Part shown: piece by piece, positions 25,135 to 34,803 of the stretch | Numbering within the stretch: position 1 is the first letter of the stretch | Layout of the letters: every line of letters starts with the position of its first letter | NCBI GenBank assembly: GCA_964498525.1 | Contig: CAZCGU010000010.1 | Coordinates: 62,001 to 126,000 of the forward strand | Length of the DNA: 64,000 nucleotides | Source of the DNA: DTU098 sp964498525 | Lineage (GTDB): Bacteria > Bacillota > Desulfotomaculia > Desulfotomaculales > Pelotomaculaceae | Direction of reading: 5' to 3' | Program-made: the position numbers and the translations under genes | Notes under the pieces: generated by a model | Database searches by the model: none | What the model saw: only the letters and a program-made list of their open reading frames with translations | What the model was told of the DNA's origin: nothing

Positions 25135-26418
25135 ATGGCTGAATATACTGCCTCCCAAAAACCCGTAAAAAATTTTTGGCTCGTGGTATCAGCCCTGGCT
25201 GGTGTTCCGTTTATTATGGTTTTAGGCAATTCTATGTTGATCCCGGTCCTGCCCGACATTCGCAACGCCCTGAATCTGACGCCCGTGCAGGTAAGCCTGT
25301 TAATTACACTTTTTTCGGTGCCGGCCGGTCTTATTATCCCGGTCGCCGGCTTTTTGTCCGACCGCTACGGCAGGAAAGTTGTTATTATACCGGGTCTGAT
25401 TCTCTATGGTCTGGGGGGCGTTGTCGCCGCCGCCGCCGCCATCCTGATGGGTCAATTGGCCTTTCCCGGCATCCTTGCCGGCAGAATTCTTCAGGGCCTG
25501 GGGGCGGCGGGAACTGCACCCATTGCCATGGCTTTGTGCGGCGACCTTTTTCGGGGGAAAGAGCGAAGTCGCTCCCTGGGTACAATTGAATCATCCAACG
25601 GCCTGGGTAAGGTTGTCAGCCCTATCCTTGGCGCCGCCATCGGTCTGATAACCTGGTATGCCGCCTTCATCTTTTTCCCGGTTATTGTAATCCCAATTGT
25701 CGTGGCCATGTGGCTCCTGGTTAAAGAACCCGGGTCAAACCAATCCAAACAAAAGGTAACGGCTTATCTGAAATCATTCGCAAGGGTTTTTAAGGAAAAA
25801 AAAGGCCTGCTTCTGTCAGCTTACCTGGCCGGGGCAATTGCTCTCATGGTTCTTTTTGGAGTCTTATTCTATCTATCGGAATTTCTGGAGCAGCAACACG
25901 GTCTTTTTGGTATCCAAAAGGGGCTGGTCCTGGCCATTCCAGTCCTTTTTATGAGCGTAACCTCCTTTGCCACCGGCTTTATCATTAAGAAAAAAAAGTC
26001 CCTGATGCGGCTGCTGGTTATAACCGGACTGGGCGTCATGACTGCCTCACTTATCTTCCTGCCCCTGGCCACCAACGTAATTCTATATTTTGTAGCCATC
26101 TCCATTGTGGGGGTGGGTACAGGGCTGGTGCTGCCCTGCTTGAATACCCTTGTAACCAGTTCAGCTTCAATTGAAGAACGCGGGCTGATTACTTCATTCT
26201 ACGGCAGCGTAAGGTTTTTCGGTGTGGCCCTGGGTCCGCCCCTGTACGGGTTTTTAATGGCCAGGGGTATAGGACTGATGTTTTGGAGTTCCGCCGGGCT
26301 TTCCCTGCTGGGCGCCGTCCTTGCTTTCATATTTATCAAAGCCGGCAAATCACAGCAGCAGCGCGCCATGTTTGTTTTTGTCCCCAGTCCCGCCAGAAAG
26401 CCCGATAAAAGGGATTAG
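25135..26418 (+). CDS. MFS transporter, probable drug efflux
   Basis: Major facilitator protein, 427 residues, with about 12 hydrophobic segments. The loop between segments 2 and 3 has the MFS signature GFLSDRYGRKVVI, and segment 5 carries RILQGLGAAGTAP, resembling the antiporter motif C of drug:proton exporters. A longer basic central loop (SNQSKQKVTAYLKSF) splits the halves. Substrate is unknown. Start ATG at 25135 follows AAAGGAAGG at 8 to 9 bases. It is a lone gene. Confidence 0.85.
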   Translation: MAEYTASQKPVKNFWLVVSALAGVPFIMVLGNSMLIPVLPDIRNALNLTPVQVSLLITLFSVPAGLIIPVAGFLSDRYGRKVVIIPGLILYGLGGVVAAAAAILMGQLAFPGILAGRILQGLGAAGTAPIAMALCGDLFRGKERSRSLGTIESSNGLGKVVSPILGAAIGLITWYAAFIFFPVIVIPIVVAMWLLVKEPGSNQSKQKVTAYLKSFARVFKEKKGLLLSAYLAGAIALMVLFGVLFYLSEFLEQQHGLFGIQKGLVLAIPVLFMSVTSFATGFIIKKKKSLMRLLVITGLGVMTASLIFLPLATNVILYFVAISIVGVGTGLVLPCLNTLVTSSASIEERGLITSFYGSVRFFGVALGPPLYGFLMARGIGLMFWSSAGLSLLGAVLAFIFIKAGKSQQQRAMFVFVPSPARKPDKRD

Positions 26419-26667
26419 CCTAAAAAGCCTGAAAAAGGGAAACGCCGCCGCAAAAAGCGGGGCACTCCCGTTAAGCAAATATGATCGATTTTGCCAACTG
26501 CCCCGGAAGGGGCGTTGCATGCGCGGTGAGGTCCCTGGTTAAACAGGTAAGGACCGGTTTCGGAACGCTGCCGGCCAGAGTATCCCCCCCTCGCCGGACA
26601 AATTGCCGTGCCCGGAACCGGAGTTGGATGGCATAATATCCCCAAACTGTTTTACGCGTAAAAAACA

Positions 26668-27252
26668 TTACTGCACTTTGTGAAGCTTCTCTTTCAGCTC
26701 CTTCAACACCTTTTCATAATGCATATTCAGCTGGCCGCGAATTTTAAACCACTCCTCCTGAAATCCCGGCTGAATCTCCGGATTAACCTTTAACTTTGTC
26801 CCGGACCTTTTTTCCACAAGCTTGACCTGGGCGTCGATTTTTTCCGAAAAATGTTCTTTAAACTGGCTGTAAGTCTGGGCCAGGGCCTTTTCGTAGTAAG
26901 TAAAAAGATGTTCCAGCTGGCCGAATAGCTCCTCCGTGGCTCTTTTATTTTTTTTAATTGCTAAAAGCCCCTCCATGGCTCTTATATTTACTTCCCGGGT
27001 GTCCTGATCAGCCGGCAGCATAATATTGTGCAGCATGGTTTTTTCAAAGCCGCCGGCAACGTAACCCCTGAGGGATTTGGGGTGCCTTTCCATTTCGGCC
27101 TTGAGGTTATACCCCCTGTCCTCTAAAAAAGCAGCCGCGGCTCGGTTGCCCGCGGGCTCATATTCCATCCTGTCAATTTCCCACCGGGGCATTTCTTTTC
27201 TCTTGCTGAAACGTTCCATGGCCATTTCGTAAGCGGACTTTATTTTGTCCAT
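26668..27252 (-). CDS. Hypothetical helical protein
   Basis: Protein of 194 residues, mostly charged and predicted helical, with likely coiled-coil stretches in the C-terminal half (from about residue 105, around QLEHLFTYYEKALAQTY). There is no signal peptide, membrane segment or Cys cluster. WEIDRMEYEPAGNRAAAAFL in the N-terminal third looks conserved-like but I cannot name a family. The start ATG follows TGGGGGGATT. It is convergent with the MFS gene. Confidence 0.6.
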   Translation of the reverse strand: MDKIKSAYEMAMERFSKRKEMPRWEIDRMEYEPAGNRAAAAFLEDRGYNLKAEMERHPKSLRGYVAGGFEKTMLHNIMLPADQDTREVNIRAMEGLLAIKKNKRATEELFGQLEHLFTYYEKALAQTYSQFKEHFSEKIDAQVKLVEKRSGTKLKVNPEIQPGFQEEWFKIRGQLNMHYEKVLKELKEKLHKVQ

Positions 27253-27575
27253 TTTTTCAATCCCCCCAAAGTTGGCATTTAATAAACTGCCAGCACACCT
27301 TTTATTCCTATGTTATTATATCTTTTGCCACTTTCAAGGTCAAATGACAATACCTTGGCCAGGTAGGTCCCCAATACCAGGAATTGCTTGGTATCACTTT
27401 TTTCTATTAAGGAACCCTGCTCCCTTGTTAGATTTTACACCCGCTTCCCAGGCAGCAAGCAACCTGTTTCCGTCAAATCCAATCGTTGCCCGGGAAGGTT
27501 TTCAACAGTCTTAAAAAGGATTAAATATTACCTTTGTAGAAAACTTATGTAGTGCCCTAAAGGAGGGATACAGTA
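27253..27575. other. Region upstream of the acyl-CoA ligase
   Basis: 323 bp between divergent genes. The only structure I see is a weak hairpin, ATACCA (27374-27379) with TGGTAT (27389-27394), followed by CACTTTTTT. It could be a small terminator or leader element for the + strand. No coding sequence is supported. Confidence 0.35.
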
Positions 27576-29033
27576 TTGAAAATTTCTGAATTACATTTAA
27601 AATATGCAGGGGAACCGCATCATACGGCTATTAAGTACAACCAGCAAAGTATAACCTATGGAGAATTGGAAAATCAGGTGGAGCATTACGCCAGGTTTAT
27701 GGCCGGGCTTGGTCTGAAACCGGGAGACAGGGTTGCCATAGCCCTCCCAAATTGTCCTGAATTTATTTACAGCTACCTGGGCATTACCCGGACCGGTGGC
27801 GTTGCAGTTCCCTTGAACCTCCTCCAGTCACCCCGGGAGCTGGCTTTTATGCTGCAGGATTCGGGAGCACGTTTTCTTATATCCAGTGAGGCCATTGGGC
27901 GGCAATTTCAACAGTTACCCGGCCTTCCCTTGACCCCTGTAATCCTGGACATAGCATGCCGGGAACAGATTTCAGCGGCCGGGCCTATTACTTATCCGGT
28001 GACCGAACCGGAAACGGTTTGTACCTTTCTTTATACTTCGGGCACAATGGGCCAACCTAAAGCCGTGATGCTGACCCATGCCAATCTGGTTGCCAATGTT
28101 GCTGCCATGGATGTTGTTTCCGACTTTTGCCGGGACGACAATTTTTTGGCGGTTTTGCCCATGTTTCATAGTTTTGGCTGGGCTACCAGCGTTTTACTGC
28201 CCCTATATCTGGGCTGCAGCATTACCATTCTGGACAGGTTTATGCCCAAAGAGGTTCTGCAAGTCCTGGCGGAGGAAAAGGTAACTGTATTTTGCGGTGT
28301 TCCCAGCATGTTCTCCCTGATGCTCAAGCTGCGGCGCACCCAGGCCTTTCCCCATTTAAAATATGCCTTCTCCGGGGGAGATTCCATTCCTCCGGAGCAC
28401 CTCAGGGGGTTTGAAAAAAAATATAATATCCCCGTGATTGAAGGATACGGCCTTTCCGAAGCCTCCCCCCTGGTATCATTAAATCCCATCAAGGGACTGC
28501 GCAAGGTAAAATCCATCGGCATCCCCCTGCCCGGCGTTGAGGTTAGAATAATCAATGAAGAAAACCGGGACCTGCCCCCGGACGAGGTGGGGGAACTCCT
28601 GGTTAAAGGACCAAATATTATGAAGGGGTATTATAACAGGAGGGAGGAAACAGAGACCGCCTTAAGGGACGGCTGGCTGTACACCGGTGATTTGGGATAC
28701 CGGGATCAAGAACACTACCTGTATCTGGTGGGCCGCAAAAAGGAATTGATTATTACAGCGGGGTTGAACGTTTTTCCCAAGGAAGTGGAAGAGGCGCTGG
28801 AGGAGTTCCCGGCTGTGGCAGAGGCAGCCGTGATCGGCGTTCCCCATCCAGTTAAAGGCGAGGTCATCAAAGCATATATCCGGCCAGAAGAAGGACAAAA
28901 ACCTGACAGACAGGAACTCCTGCGTTTTTTAAGAAACCGTCTGGCAAACTACAAAATCCCGGAAACATTTGTGTTTACCGGTGATCTTCCCCGGGGCGCC
29001 AGCGGCAAGGTTTTAAAGCGACTGCTGAAGTAA
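27576..29033 (+). CDS. AMP-dependent acyl-CoA ligase (long-chain fatty acid type)
   Basis: ANL-family acid:CoA ligase, 485 residues. Motifs in order: P-loop YTSGTMGQPKAVMLTH (about 152-167), GYGLSEASP, the ATP-binding YTGDLGYRD, the hinge GRKKELIITAGLNVFPKEVEE, and the catalytic lysine near the end in PRGASGKVLKR. The sequence resembles fatty-acyl-CoA synthetases more than propionyl- or acetyl-CoA synthetases (it is shorter and lacks their N-terminal part), but the substrate cannot be read from sequence. The start is TTG after AGGAGGG. A terminator follows. Confidence 0.88.
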   Translation: MKISELHLKYAGEPHHTAIKYNQQSITYGELENQVEHYARFMAGLGLKPGDRVAIALPNCPEFIYSYLGITRTGGVAVPLNLLQSPRELAFMLQDSGARFLISSEAIGRQFQQLPGLPLTPVILDIACREQISAAGPITYPVTEPETVCTFLYTSGTMGQPKAVMLTHANLVANVAAMDVVSDFCRDDNFLAVLPMFHSFGWATSVLLPLYLGCSITILDRFMPKEVLQVLAEEKVTVFCGVPSMFSLMLKLRRTQAFPHLKYAFSGGDSIPPEHLRGFEKKYNIPVIEGYGLSEASPLVSLNPIKGLRKVKSIGIPLPGVEVRIINEENRDLPPDEVGELLVKGPNIMKGYYNRREETETALRDGWLYTGDLGYRDQEHYLYLVGRKKELIITAGLNVFPKEVEEALEEFPAVAEAAVIGVPHPVKGEVIKAYIRPEEGQKPDRQELLRFLRNRLANYKIPETFVFTGDLPRGASGKVLKRLLK

Positions 29034-29088
29034 GGGAAGGAAACCCCGGCCCCGGCAACAACGGCACAAGGTTCCCGGCCCAGGTATA

Positions 29089-29119
29089 ATAACAGGCGCC
29101 CGTCCCTGTTATAGTTTTT
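29089..29119 (+). terminator. Terminator after the acyl-CoA ligase
   Basis: ATAACAGG (29089-29096) pairs with CCTGTTAT (29105-29112) around an 8-nt loop and is followed by AGTTTTT. Confidence 0.8.
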
Positions 29120-29148
29120 AAGGTTTTGAAACTGCGTGTTTCCGGCAG

Positions 29149-31056
29149 TCAGGCGTGGGGCATATTGGCCAGGACGTGGCCGGAGTGGCTGCCCTTAATT
29201 CCCCCGAAGGTAAAACCCGGTAATTTGCCCCGGGGCGTATAATAGGTGTGCAGCAGGTTCCTGGGCACTTCCCCCAGGGGGTGTCCCAGGAATTCCTCGT
29301 ATAACCTCGATACATCCGGGTTTTCATGGGCTCGTCGCAGCGTTTTGGAAGCGTCAATCAACCCCAGAGCCTCGGCCCGGTTATGCCGGTAATCAAGGGA
29401 TATTTCCTTGCGCTCCCTGCTTCCGTAAATAGGCTGCCCGCCCCCCCCCACACAACCCCCGGGGCAGGCCATAATCTCCACAAAATCAAAGGATTCCCCT
29501 GCCCTGAGCCGGTCCATAAGCACCCTGGCGTTGCCCGTGCCGTGGGCTATAGCTACCTTCACCTTGCGGTCTTTCAAAGTAACCACCGCTTCCTTCAGCC
29601 CGCTGAAACCGCGCAATTCTTCATAGTCGGGCAGTTCCGCTTCCTTTCCGGTGGTCAGGAAGCAGGCAGTCCTCACCGCCGCCTCCAGAACCCCCCCTGT
29701 GGAACCAAAAATAGCCCCTGCACCACTGGCGTTGCCCAGCGGGCTGTCGTACTCTTCTTCCGGCAAGTCGGGAAAAGAAATATCAGCCTGCCTGATCATC
29801 CGGGCCAACTCACGGGTTGTCAGGACCCAATCCACATCCTTGAATTCCCCTGTCCCCATTTCCGGCCGGGCAGCCTCAAATTTCTTTGCCGTGCAGGGCA
29901 TAATTGCCACAACCACGATTTTTTTCGGATCAAGACCCTCTTTTTGGGCAAAGTACGTTTTGGTCAGGGCTCCAAACATTTCATGGGGTGATTTGCAGGT
30001 TGACAGGTTTTCCAGGTATTCCGGGTAAAAATGTTCCGCAAATTTGACCCAACCCGGACAGCAGGAGGTCAAGAGGGGAAGCTTACCTTTCCCTTCCAGC
30101 CGTTCCAGCAGTTCGTGGGCCTCTTCCATAATGGTAAGATCCGCTGTGAAATCAGTTGCAAAAACACGATCAAAACCAAGGCGCCGCAGGGCCGCTGCCA
30201 GTTTCCCCGTAACCACGGTACCCACCGGAAAGCCGAAATCTTCACCCAGGGTGACCTGAATTGAAGGCGCTGTCTGAACAACCACGTATTTATCAGGGTC
30301 TTCCAGGGCTTCCCAGACGGAGTCTATACATTCCTTTTCCGTTAGAGAGCCGGTGGGGCAAGCTATTACGCACTGCCCGCAGGCTATGCAGGCCACCCTG
30401 GAGAGATCCTGACCAAAGGCGGGGGCGATTACCGTATCAAAATTCCGGTTAAGGGCGGAATATACGTTGATTTCCTGCACTTTGCTGCAGATTGCCTCGC
30501 AGCGCCTGCACTTAATGCACTTATTGTAGTCCCGGACAATGTACGGGTTTTTATTTTGCAACTTCAGGGGTTTCATTTCACCCGTATATTTTATATTCCG
30601 GATCCCCAGACTGTCCGCCACATTCTGCAGCTCGCAGTTCAGGTTCCGGATGCAGGTTGTGCACTCGCGGTGGTGGTCGGAAAGTAGCAGTTCCACCATT
30701 GTCTTGCGGACCCGCCGCACCCGGGGCGAAGTGGTGTGCACAACCAGACCCGCCGTGGCGGGATAAACGCAGGAGGCCTGGAGCGTTCTTGCTCCCTTTA
30801 TTTCAACCTCCACCAGGCAGACCCGGCAGGAGCCGGTTTCGTTAATATGCCGCAGATAACACAGACTGGGGATTTCAATCCCCGCCAGCCGCGCCGCCTC
30901 CAGCACACTCATGCCTTTGTCGGCTGTTACCTCTCTGCCGTCAATGGTCAGTATTATTTTTTCTGCCTTTTTTTCCGGGTTATCAAAAAGTTGCCCGGTT
31001 TTCCGCACCACCGGCCCCGGCGTATATTCCTGCTTCCCCTCCAAGGTCTGCCACAT
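29149..31056 (-). CDS. hydA: [FeFe] hydrogenase catalytic subunit (HydA of trimeric HydABC)
   Basis: H2-forming subunit, about 635 residues. From the N-terminus: a [2Fe-2S] domain (CYLRHINETGSCRVC), the His-ligated cluster segment DHHRECTTCIRNLNC, two [4Fe-4S] motifs (CIKCRRCEAIC and CIACGQCVIAC), and the H-cluster domain with TSCCPGWVKFAE, MPCTAKKFEA and ACPGGCVGGGGQP. Together with HydB and HydC this is the electron-confurcating type that makes H2 from NADH plus reduced ferredoxin, a key reaction in syntrophs. The start is uncertain: ATG 31056 overlaps hydB by 74 bp. Longer frames into hydB look spurious, and the conserved domain begins about 28 residues after this ATG. Confidence 0.93.
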   Translation of the reverse strand: MWQTLEGKQEYTPGPVVRKTGQLFDNPEKKAEKIILTIDGREVTADKGMSVLEAARLAGIEIPSLCYLRHINETGSCRVCLVEVEIKGARTLQASCVYPATAGLVVHTTSPRVRRVRKTMVELLLSDHHRECTTCIRNLNCELQNVADSLGIRNIKYTGEMKPLKLQNKNPYIVRDYNKCIKCRRCEAICSKVQEINVYSALNRNFDTVIAPAFGQDLSRVACIACGQCVIACPTGSLTEKECIDSVWEALEDPDKYVVVQTAPSIQVTLGEDFGFPVGTVVTGKLAAALRRLGFDRVFATDFTADLTIMEEAHELLERLEGKGKLPLLTSCCPGWVKFAEHFYPEYLENLSTCKSPHEMFGALTKTYFAQKEGLDPKKIVVVAIMPCTAKKFEAARPEMGTGEFKDVDWVLTTRELARMIRQADISFPDLPEEEYDSPLGNASGAGAIFGSTGGVLEAAVRTACFLTTGKEAELPDYEELRGFSGLKEAVVTLKDRKVKVAIAHGTGNARVLMDRLRAGESFDFVEIMACPGGCVGGGGQPIYGSRERKEISLDYRHNRAEALGLIDASKTLRRAHENPDVSRLYEEFLGHPLGEVPRNLLHTYYTPRGKLPGFTFGGIKGSHSGHVLANMPHA

Positions 31057-32938
31057 CCTTTCGAATGCCTTTTTGAATTGCCTGCTTCGGACATTTAGCG
31101 ACACAAGCCGCGCAGCGGGTGCATTTTTCCGGGTCAATCCGGTAGGGTGTTTTTGGAGCGCCCGTGATGGCTTGTGCCGCGCAAACCCCGGCGCAAAGCC
31201 CGCAGGCAATACATTTTTCTTCGTCTACCGAATAGTCCAGCAAAGCTTTGCAAACTCCCGCCGGGCAACGCTTATCCCGCACATGGGCGATATACTCACT
31301 TTTAAAATAGCGCAGGGTGGACAGAACCGGGTTGGGCGCCGTCTGGCCCAGGCCGCACAGGGAAGCGTCCCGGATATCATAGGATAGTTCCTCCAACAGC
31401 TCCAGGTCCTCCATTTCACCGTGCCCCTCCGTAATGCGGATCAGGATTTCCAACAGCCGCTTGGTACCCACGCGGCAGGGGGTGCACCGCCCGCAGGATT
31501 CGTCCTGGCTGAACTCCAGGTAAAAACGGGCGATATCAACCATGCAGTTTTCTTCATCCATGACAATCATCCCGCCGGAACCCATCATGGAACCTGTTTC
31601 CTTAAGGGATTCGTAATCAATGGGCAGGTCCAGGCATTCGGCCGGTATACAGCCACCCGAGGGCCCGCCAGTTTGCACCGCCTTAAACTTCTTATTCCCC
31701 GGAATGCCCCCACCGATGTCAAAGATGATCGTGCGCAGGGTGGTGCCCATGGGTACTTCTATGAGCCCCGTATTGTTAATCTTTCCGGCCAGGGAAAAGA
31801 CCTTACTTCCCTTGCTGGTGGAAGTCCCCTCACCCTGATACCACTCCCAGCCGTCCCGCAAAATAGCCGCTATATTGGCGAAGGTTTCCACGTTGTTGAT
31901 TAAGGTTGGCTTCCCCCAGAGTCCCTCCTGGGCCGGATAAGGGGGCCTTGGCCGGGGTTCACCCCGCTGCCCCATGACCGAGTGCAGAAGTGCAGTTTCC
32001 TCGCCGCAAACAAAAGCCCCGGCCCCGAAACGCAGGCTTATGTCAAAGTCGAAGGACGTGCCGAACAGGCCCCTGCCCAGCAGGCCTGCTTCCCTGGCCT
32101 GCCCGATGGCCAGCTCCAACCTGTCCACAGCAATGGGATATTCCGCCCGGACGTAAATATAGCCCTCATTTGCACCGATACAATAGCCGGCTATGGTCAT
32201 GGCTTCCAGAATGCTATGGGGATCGCCTTCCAGAATGCTCCGGTCCATGAAAGCGCCGGGGTCCCCTTCGTCCGCATTACATACCACGTATTTGGGGTGG
32301 GGATCCTGGGCGGCAGCTAGTTCCCATTTCGTACCAGTGGGGAAACCAGCTCCTCCCCTGCCCCTGAGGCCTGATTTTTTGATGGTTTCGATGACTTCTT
32401 TTTTGCTTTTATGAAGAACCGCCCCGGCCAGCGCGAAATACCCGTCCCGGGCGATGTACTCCCCGATCTTCTCGGGGTTGATCACCCCGCAGTTACGCAG
32501 AACAATTCTGCTTTGAGCCCGGAAAAAACGGATATCCTCAATGGCTGGCGTTTTTTCCCCGGTGCTGTCGTTTTGATACAACAGCCTGTCTAAAATTTGG
32601 CCCCCTATAAGGTGCTTTTCCACCAGCTCCCGGATATCTTCCGGCCTGACCCGACAGTAGAGTGTTTCACCAGGATGCACCATAACTATGGGGCCGTGCT
32701 GGCAGAAACCAAAGCAACCGGTCTTAATAACCCTGGTCTGGTCCCCCAGGCCCCTCCTGATCAGTTCCTGCTCCAATTGGCGCCGGACTTCCCGGCTTTC
32801 CGAGGAATGGCAGGCCGTCCCGTGACAGACCAGAATTTGGGTCAGACCCAGGCCGTTACGGTGACCCAACCTCTGCTTGATCAATGGGACATACTTTTCC
32901 TTGACTTCTTTTAGATCTTCAATGCTTTTTATGATCAA
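30983..32938 (-). CDS. hydB: NADH-binding subunit of trimeric [FeFe] hydrogenase (NuoF-like)
   Basis: Flavoprotein that exchanges electrons with NAD(H), about 651 residues. An N-terminal thioredoxin-like [2Fe-2S] domain (CHGTACHSS and KTGCFGFCQ) is followed by the NuoF core with RGRGGAGFPTGTKWE (FMN) and the NADH loop. The [4Fe-4S] motif ESCGRCTPCRVGT and a C-terminal two-cluster ferredoxin domain (CIACGLCAGVC, CTRCAACVAKC) complete it. I place the start at TTG 32938, five bases after AAAGGTGA and overlapping the hydC stop by 20 bp. The frame extends to 33013, but those codons lie inside hydC. The extra C-terminal tail overlaps hydA. Confidence 0.9.
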   Translation of the reverse strand: MIIKSIEDLKEVKEKYVPLIKQRLGHRNGLGLTQILVCHGTACHSSESREVRRQLEQELIRRGLGDQTRVIKTGCFGFCQHGPIVMVHPGETLYCRVRPEDIRELVEKHLIGGQILDRLLYQNDSTGEKTPAIEDIRFFRAQSRIVLRNCGVINPEKIGEYIARDGYFALAGAVLHKSKKEVIETIKKSGLRGRGGAGFPTGTKWELAAAQDPHPKYVVCNADEGDPGAFMDRSILEGDPHSILEAMTIAGYCIGANEGYIYVRAEYPIAVDRLELAIGQAREAGLLGRGLFGTSFDFDISLRFGAGAFVCGEETALLHSVMGQRGEPRPRPPYPAQEGLWGKPTLINNVETFANIAAILRDGWEWYQGEGTSTSKGSKVFSLAGKINNTGLIEVPMGTTLRTIIFDIGGGIPGNKKFKAVQTGGPSGGCIPAECLDLPIDYESLKETGSMMGSGGMIVMDEENCMVDIARFYLEFSQDESCGRCTPCRVGTKRLLEILIRITEGHGEMEDLELLEELSYDIRDASLCGLGQTAPNPVLSTLRYFKSEYIAHVRDKRCPAGVCKALLDYSVDEEKCIACGLCAGVCAAQAITGAPKTPYRIDPEKCTRCAACVAKCPKQAIQKGIRKDVADLGGEAGIYAGAGGAENRATF

Positions 32939-33512
32939 CGCTTTCACCTTTCCGGTAGGTTTGAATAATTCCCTTGAGCTCCCCGGGGCTGATTCTTCCA
33001 TGCACATCTTCATTGGCCACCAGGATGGGGGCCAGGCTGCAAGCGCCTACACAGCGTGTGCTCTTAATGGTAAAAATTTGATCCGGAGTGGTCTCTCCCT
33101 CGTCGATATTTAGTTCCTCCTTGAGCGTATCCATCAGGTCCTGGGCTCCTTTAACATAGCAAGCGGTCCCCATACATATACTTAAGGTGTATTTGCCCCT
33201 GGGCCTGGTTGAGAAAAGGGAATAAAAAGTAACGACACCGTTGACCTCACTTACGGGTATTTCTAGTTTTTCAGCTACATAGGCCTGCACCTCTTCCGGC
33301 AGGTAGCCGAAAATCTCCTGGGCCTTTTGCAAGATCCGGATCAACTGACCCTTTTCCCTGGAATAACGGCCGATTAACTGGTCCAAATCAGCAAACTGTT
33401 TTGATCGCCGGTCTTTCTCAAGGGCCCCTCTCCCCTTTTCCTTATCTTTAACTGGCAGCTTCTGCTCCCTAAAAGTTTCTCCCGGATCACCGTGCTGAAT
33501 CACCTTAAACAC
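32919..33512 (-). CDS. hydC: NuoE-like [2Fe-2S] subunit of trimeric [FeFe] hydrogenase
   Basis: Thioredoxin-fold [2Fe-2S] protein, about 197 residues, first gene of hydCBA. Cluster ligands are in CMGTACYVKGA and STRCVGACSLAP. A helical N-terminal region (YSREKGQLIRILQKAQEIFGYLPEEV) is typical of NuoE and HydC. The exact start is not certain: GTG 33512 lies 6 bases after AGGGGA and gives a short basic leader. The frame stays open to 33680, but that part crosses the terminator of the upstream gene, so it cannot be used. Confidence 0.88.
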   Translation of the reverse strand: MFKVIQHGDPGETFREQKLPVKDKEKGRGALEKDRRSKQFADLDQLIGRYSREKGQLIRILQKAQEIFGYLPEEVQAYVAEKLEIPVSEVNGVVTFYSLFSTRPRGKYTLSICMGTACYVKGAQDLMDTLKEELNIDEGETTPDQIFTIKSTRCVGACSLAPILVANEDVHGRISPGELKGIIQTYRKGESVDHKKH

Positions 33513-33566
33513 CTTCTGTCCCCTGATTTTGATCCTATTGTTTATCTTTTCCCGCTTTTTAATGCC

Positions 33567-33590
33567 AAAAAAAAACCCGCCGGGGGGTTT
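33567..33590 (-). terminator. Terminator after the glycosyltransferase gene
   Basis: On the - strand AAACCC (33590-33585) pairs with GGGTTT (33578-33573) and is followed by a run of T through 33567. It separates the glycosyltransferase from hydCBA. Confidence 0.75.
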
Positions 33591-33639
33591 AATCCTTAGA
33601 ACAGTATATGGACAAAATGCAATTGCCCTGTTGAGCTGG

Positions 33640-34803
33640 TTACGACAGAATGTTTGCAACCCTTTCTTTCGCTTCCGCAAAGGATGAGTAACAACACAAC
33701 AGCTGGTTCGTGCAGTTGGCTGAAGACAGTTCTTCGGCCCTGCGCCGGGCCATGCGGCTCATATCTTCCCGGAGTTTCAGGTCCTTTAAAATCCGGCAAA
33801 CTTTTTCCGCGAATTGAAGGGGCTCAGGATCAGTCAGATAACCATCCACACCATCTTCCACCATCTCGGAAACACCATTGGCGCCCACGGCCACCACCGG
33901 GAGTCCCGCGGCTTTGGCCTCGGCAATTACAATCCCCTGGGTTTCCGTAACGGATGTAAACACAAATAAATCAGACCCCGCATAGCAATTAACAACTTCC
34001 GGGGGGAACAGGGTCCCGGTAAAAACGACCTTGGCGGCAATACCCAGTTTTACGGCCATCGAACGCAGTTCTTCTGCCTCCGGCCCGCCTCCCACCAGAA
34101 CCAGGGTGGTATTCTTTATTTCGTTGTTTACCAAAAGAAAACTTTCAAGGAGCAGGCCGACATTTTTTTCCTGCCCCAACCGGCCTACAAACAGGAGGAC
34201 ATAATCACCGGAAGCAATTTGATACCTCTGCCGGAGCCAGGCGGGATTCCCTTTTTGAAACTCTTCTATTTTGATTCCGGTGGGAACCTTTTTAATCTGG
34301 GTCAGAACACCAATCCGGCGAAGATAGTCTCCAACAACACCGGTTGGTACAATGACCAGATCGCATTGGTTGCAGAAATCCCGGCTGACCTTTTGAGCCA
34401 GTTCCCTGGTGAAGGATTGGGCGAAGGGCACGTAGTGCACGTACTGATCGTACAATGTGTGGTATGTAAAAACAAGGGGTATATTTTCCTTCCGGGCGTA
34501 TCGGGCGCCGAGGCGGCCAAGTAAAAAGGGTGAGTGAACGTGAATCAAGTCCAGGTCCAATCCCTGGATAACCGGCTTTAAACGTAAGGAAAAAGGAACG
34601 GCAAGGCTGAAGTCCCGATTCGTGAGGGATGGTATGGAAGCAAACCGGAAAACCCGGGATTCCTTGCTGCAGTTCTTATAACTGGGGGCAAAAATATAAA
34701 CATCGTGCCCCTGTTTTATCAATTCCTCTTTAAAGGTCTGGATCGAGCGAACGACACCGCTGGTATAGGGTAGATAACTGTCAGTGAAAATACCTATTTT
34801 CAA
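33640..34803 (-). CDS. GT4-family glycosyltransferase
   Basis: Retaining glycosyltransferase of the GT-B fold, 387 residues. The N-terminal MKIGIFTDSYLPYTSGVVRSI is typical of diacylglycerol glucosyltransferases and related lipid glycosyltransferases. The C-terminal half has the donor-site VGRLGQEKNVGLLLESF and the E-x7-E block FTSVTETQGIVIAEAKAAGLP. It probably adds a sugar to a membrane lipid, but acceptor and sugar are not determined by the sequence. Start ATG follows GAGGGCAAC. It ends at a terminator and is not part of hydCBA. Confidence 0.85.
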   Translation of the reverse strand: MKIGIFTDSYLPYTSGVVRSIQTFKEELIKQGHDVYIFAPSYKNCSKESRVFRFASIPSLTNRDFSLAVPFSLRLKPVIQGLDLDLIHVHSPFLLGRLGARYARKENIPLVFTYHTLYDQYVHYVPFAQSFTRELAQKVSRDFCNQCDLVIVPTGVVGDYLRRIGVLTQIKKVPTGIKIEEFQKGNPAWLRQRYQIASGDYVLLFVGRLGQEKNVGLLLESFLLVNNEIKNTTLVLVGGGPEAEELRSMAVKLGIAAKVVFTGTLFPPEVVNCYAGSDLFVFTSVTETQGIVIAEAKAAGLPVVAVGANGVSEMVEDGVDGYLTDPEPLQFAEKVCRILKDLKLREDMSRMARRRAEELSSANCTNQLLCCYSSFAEAKERVANILS

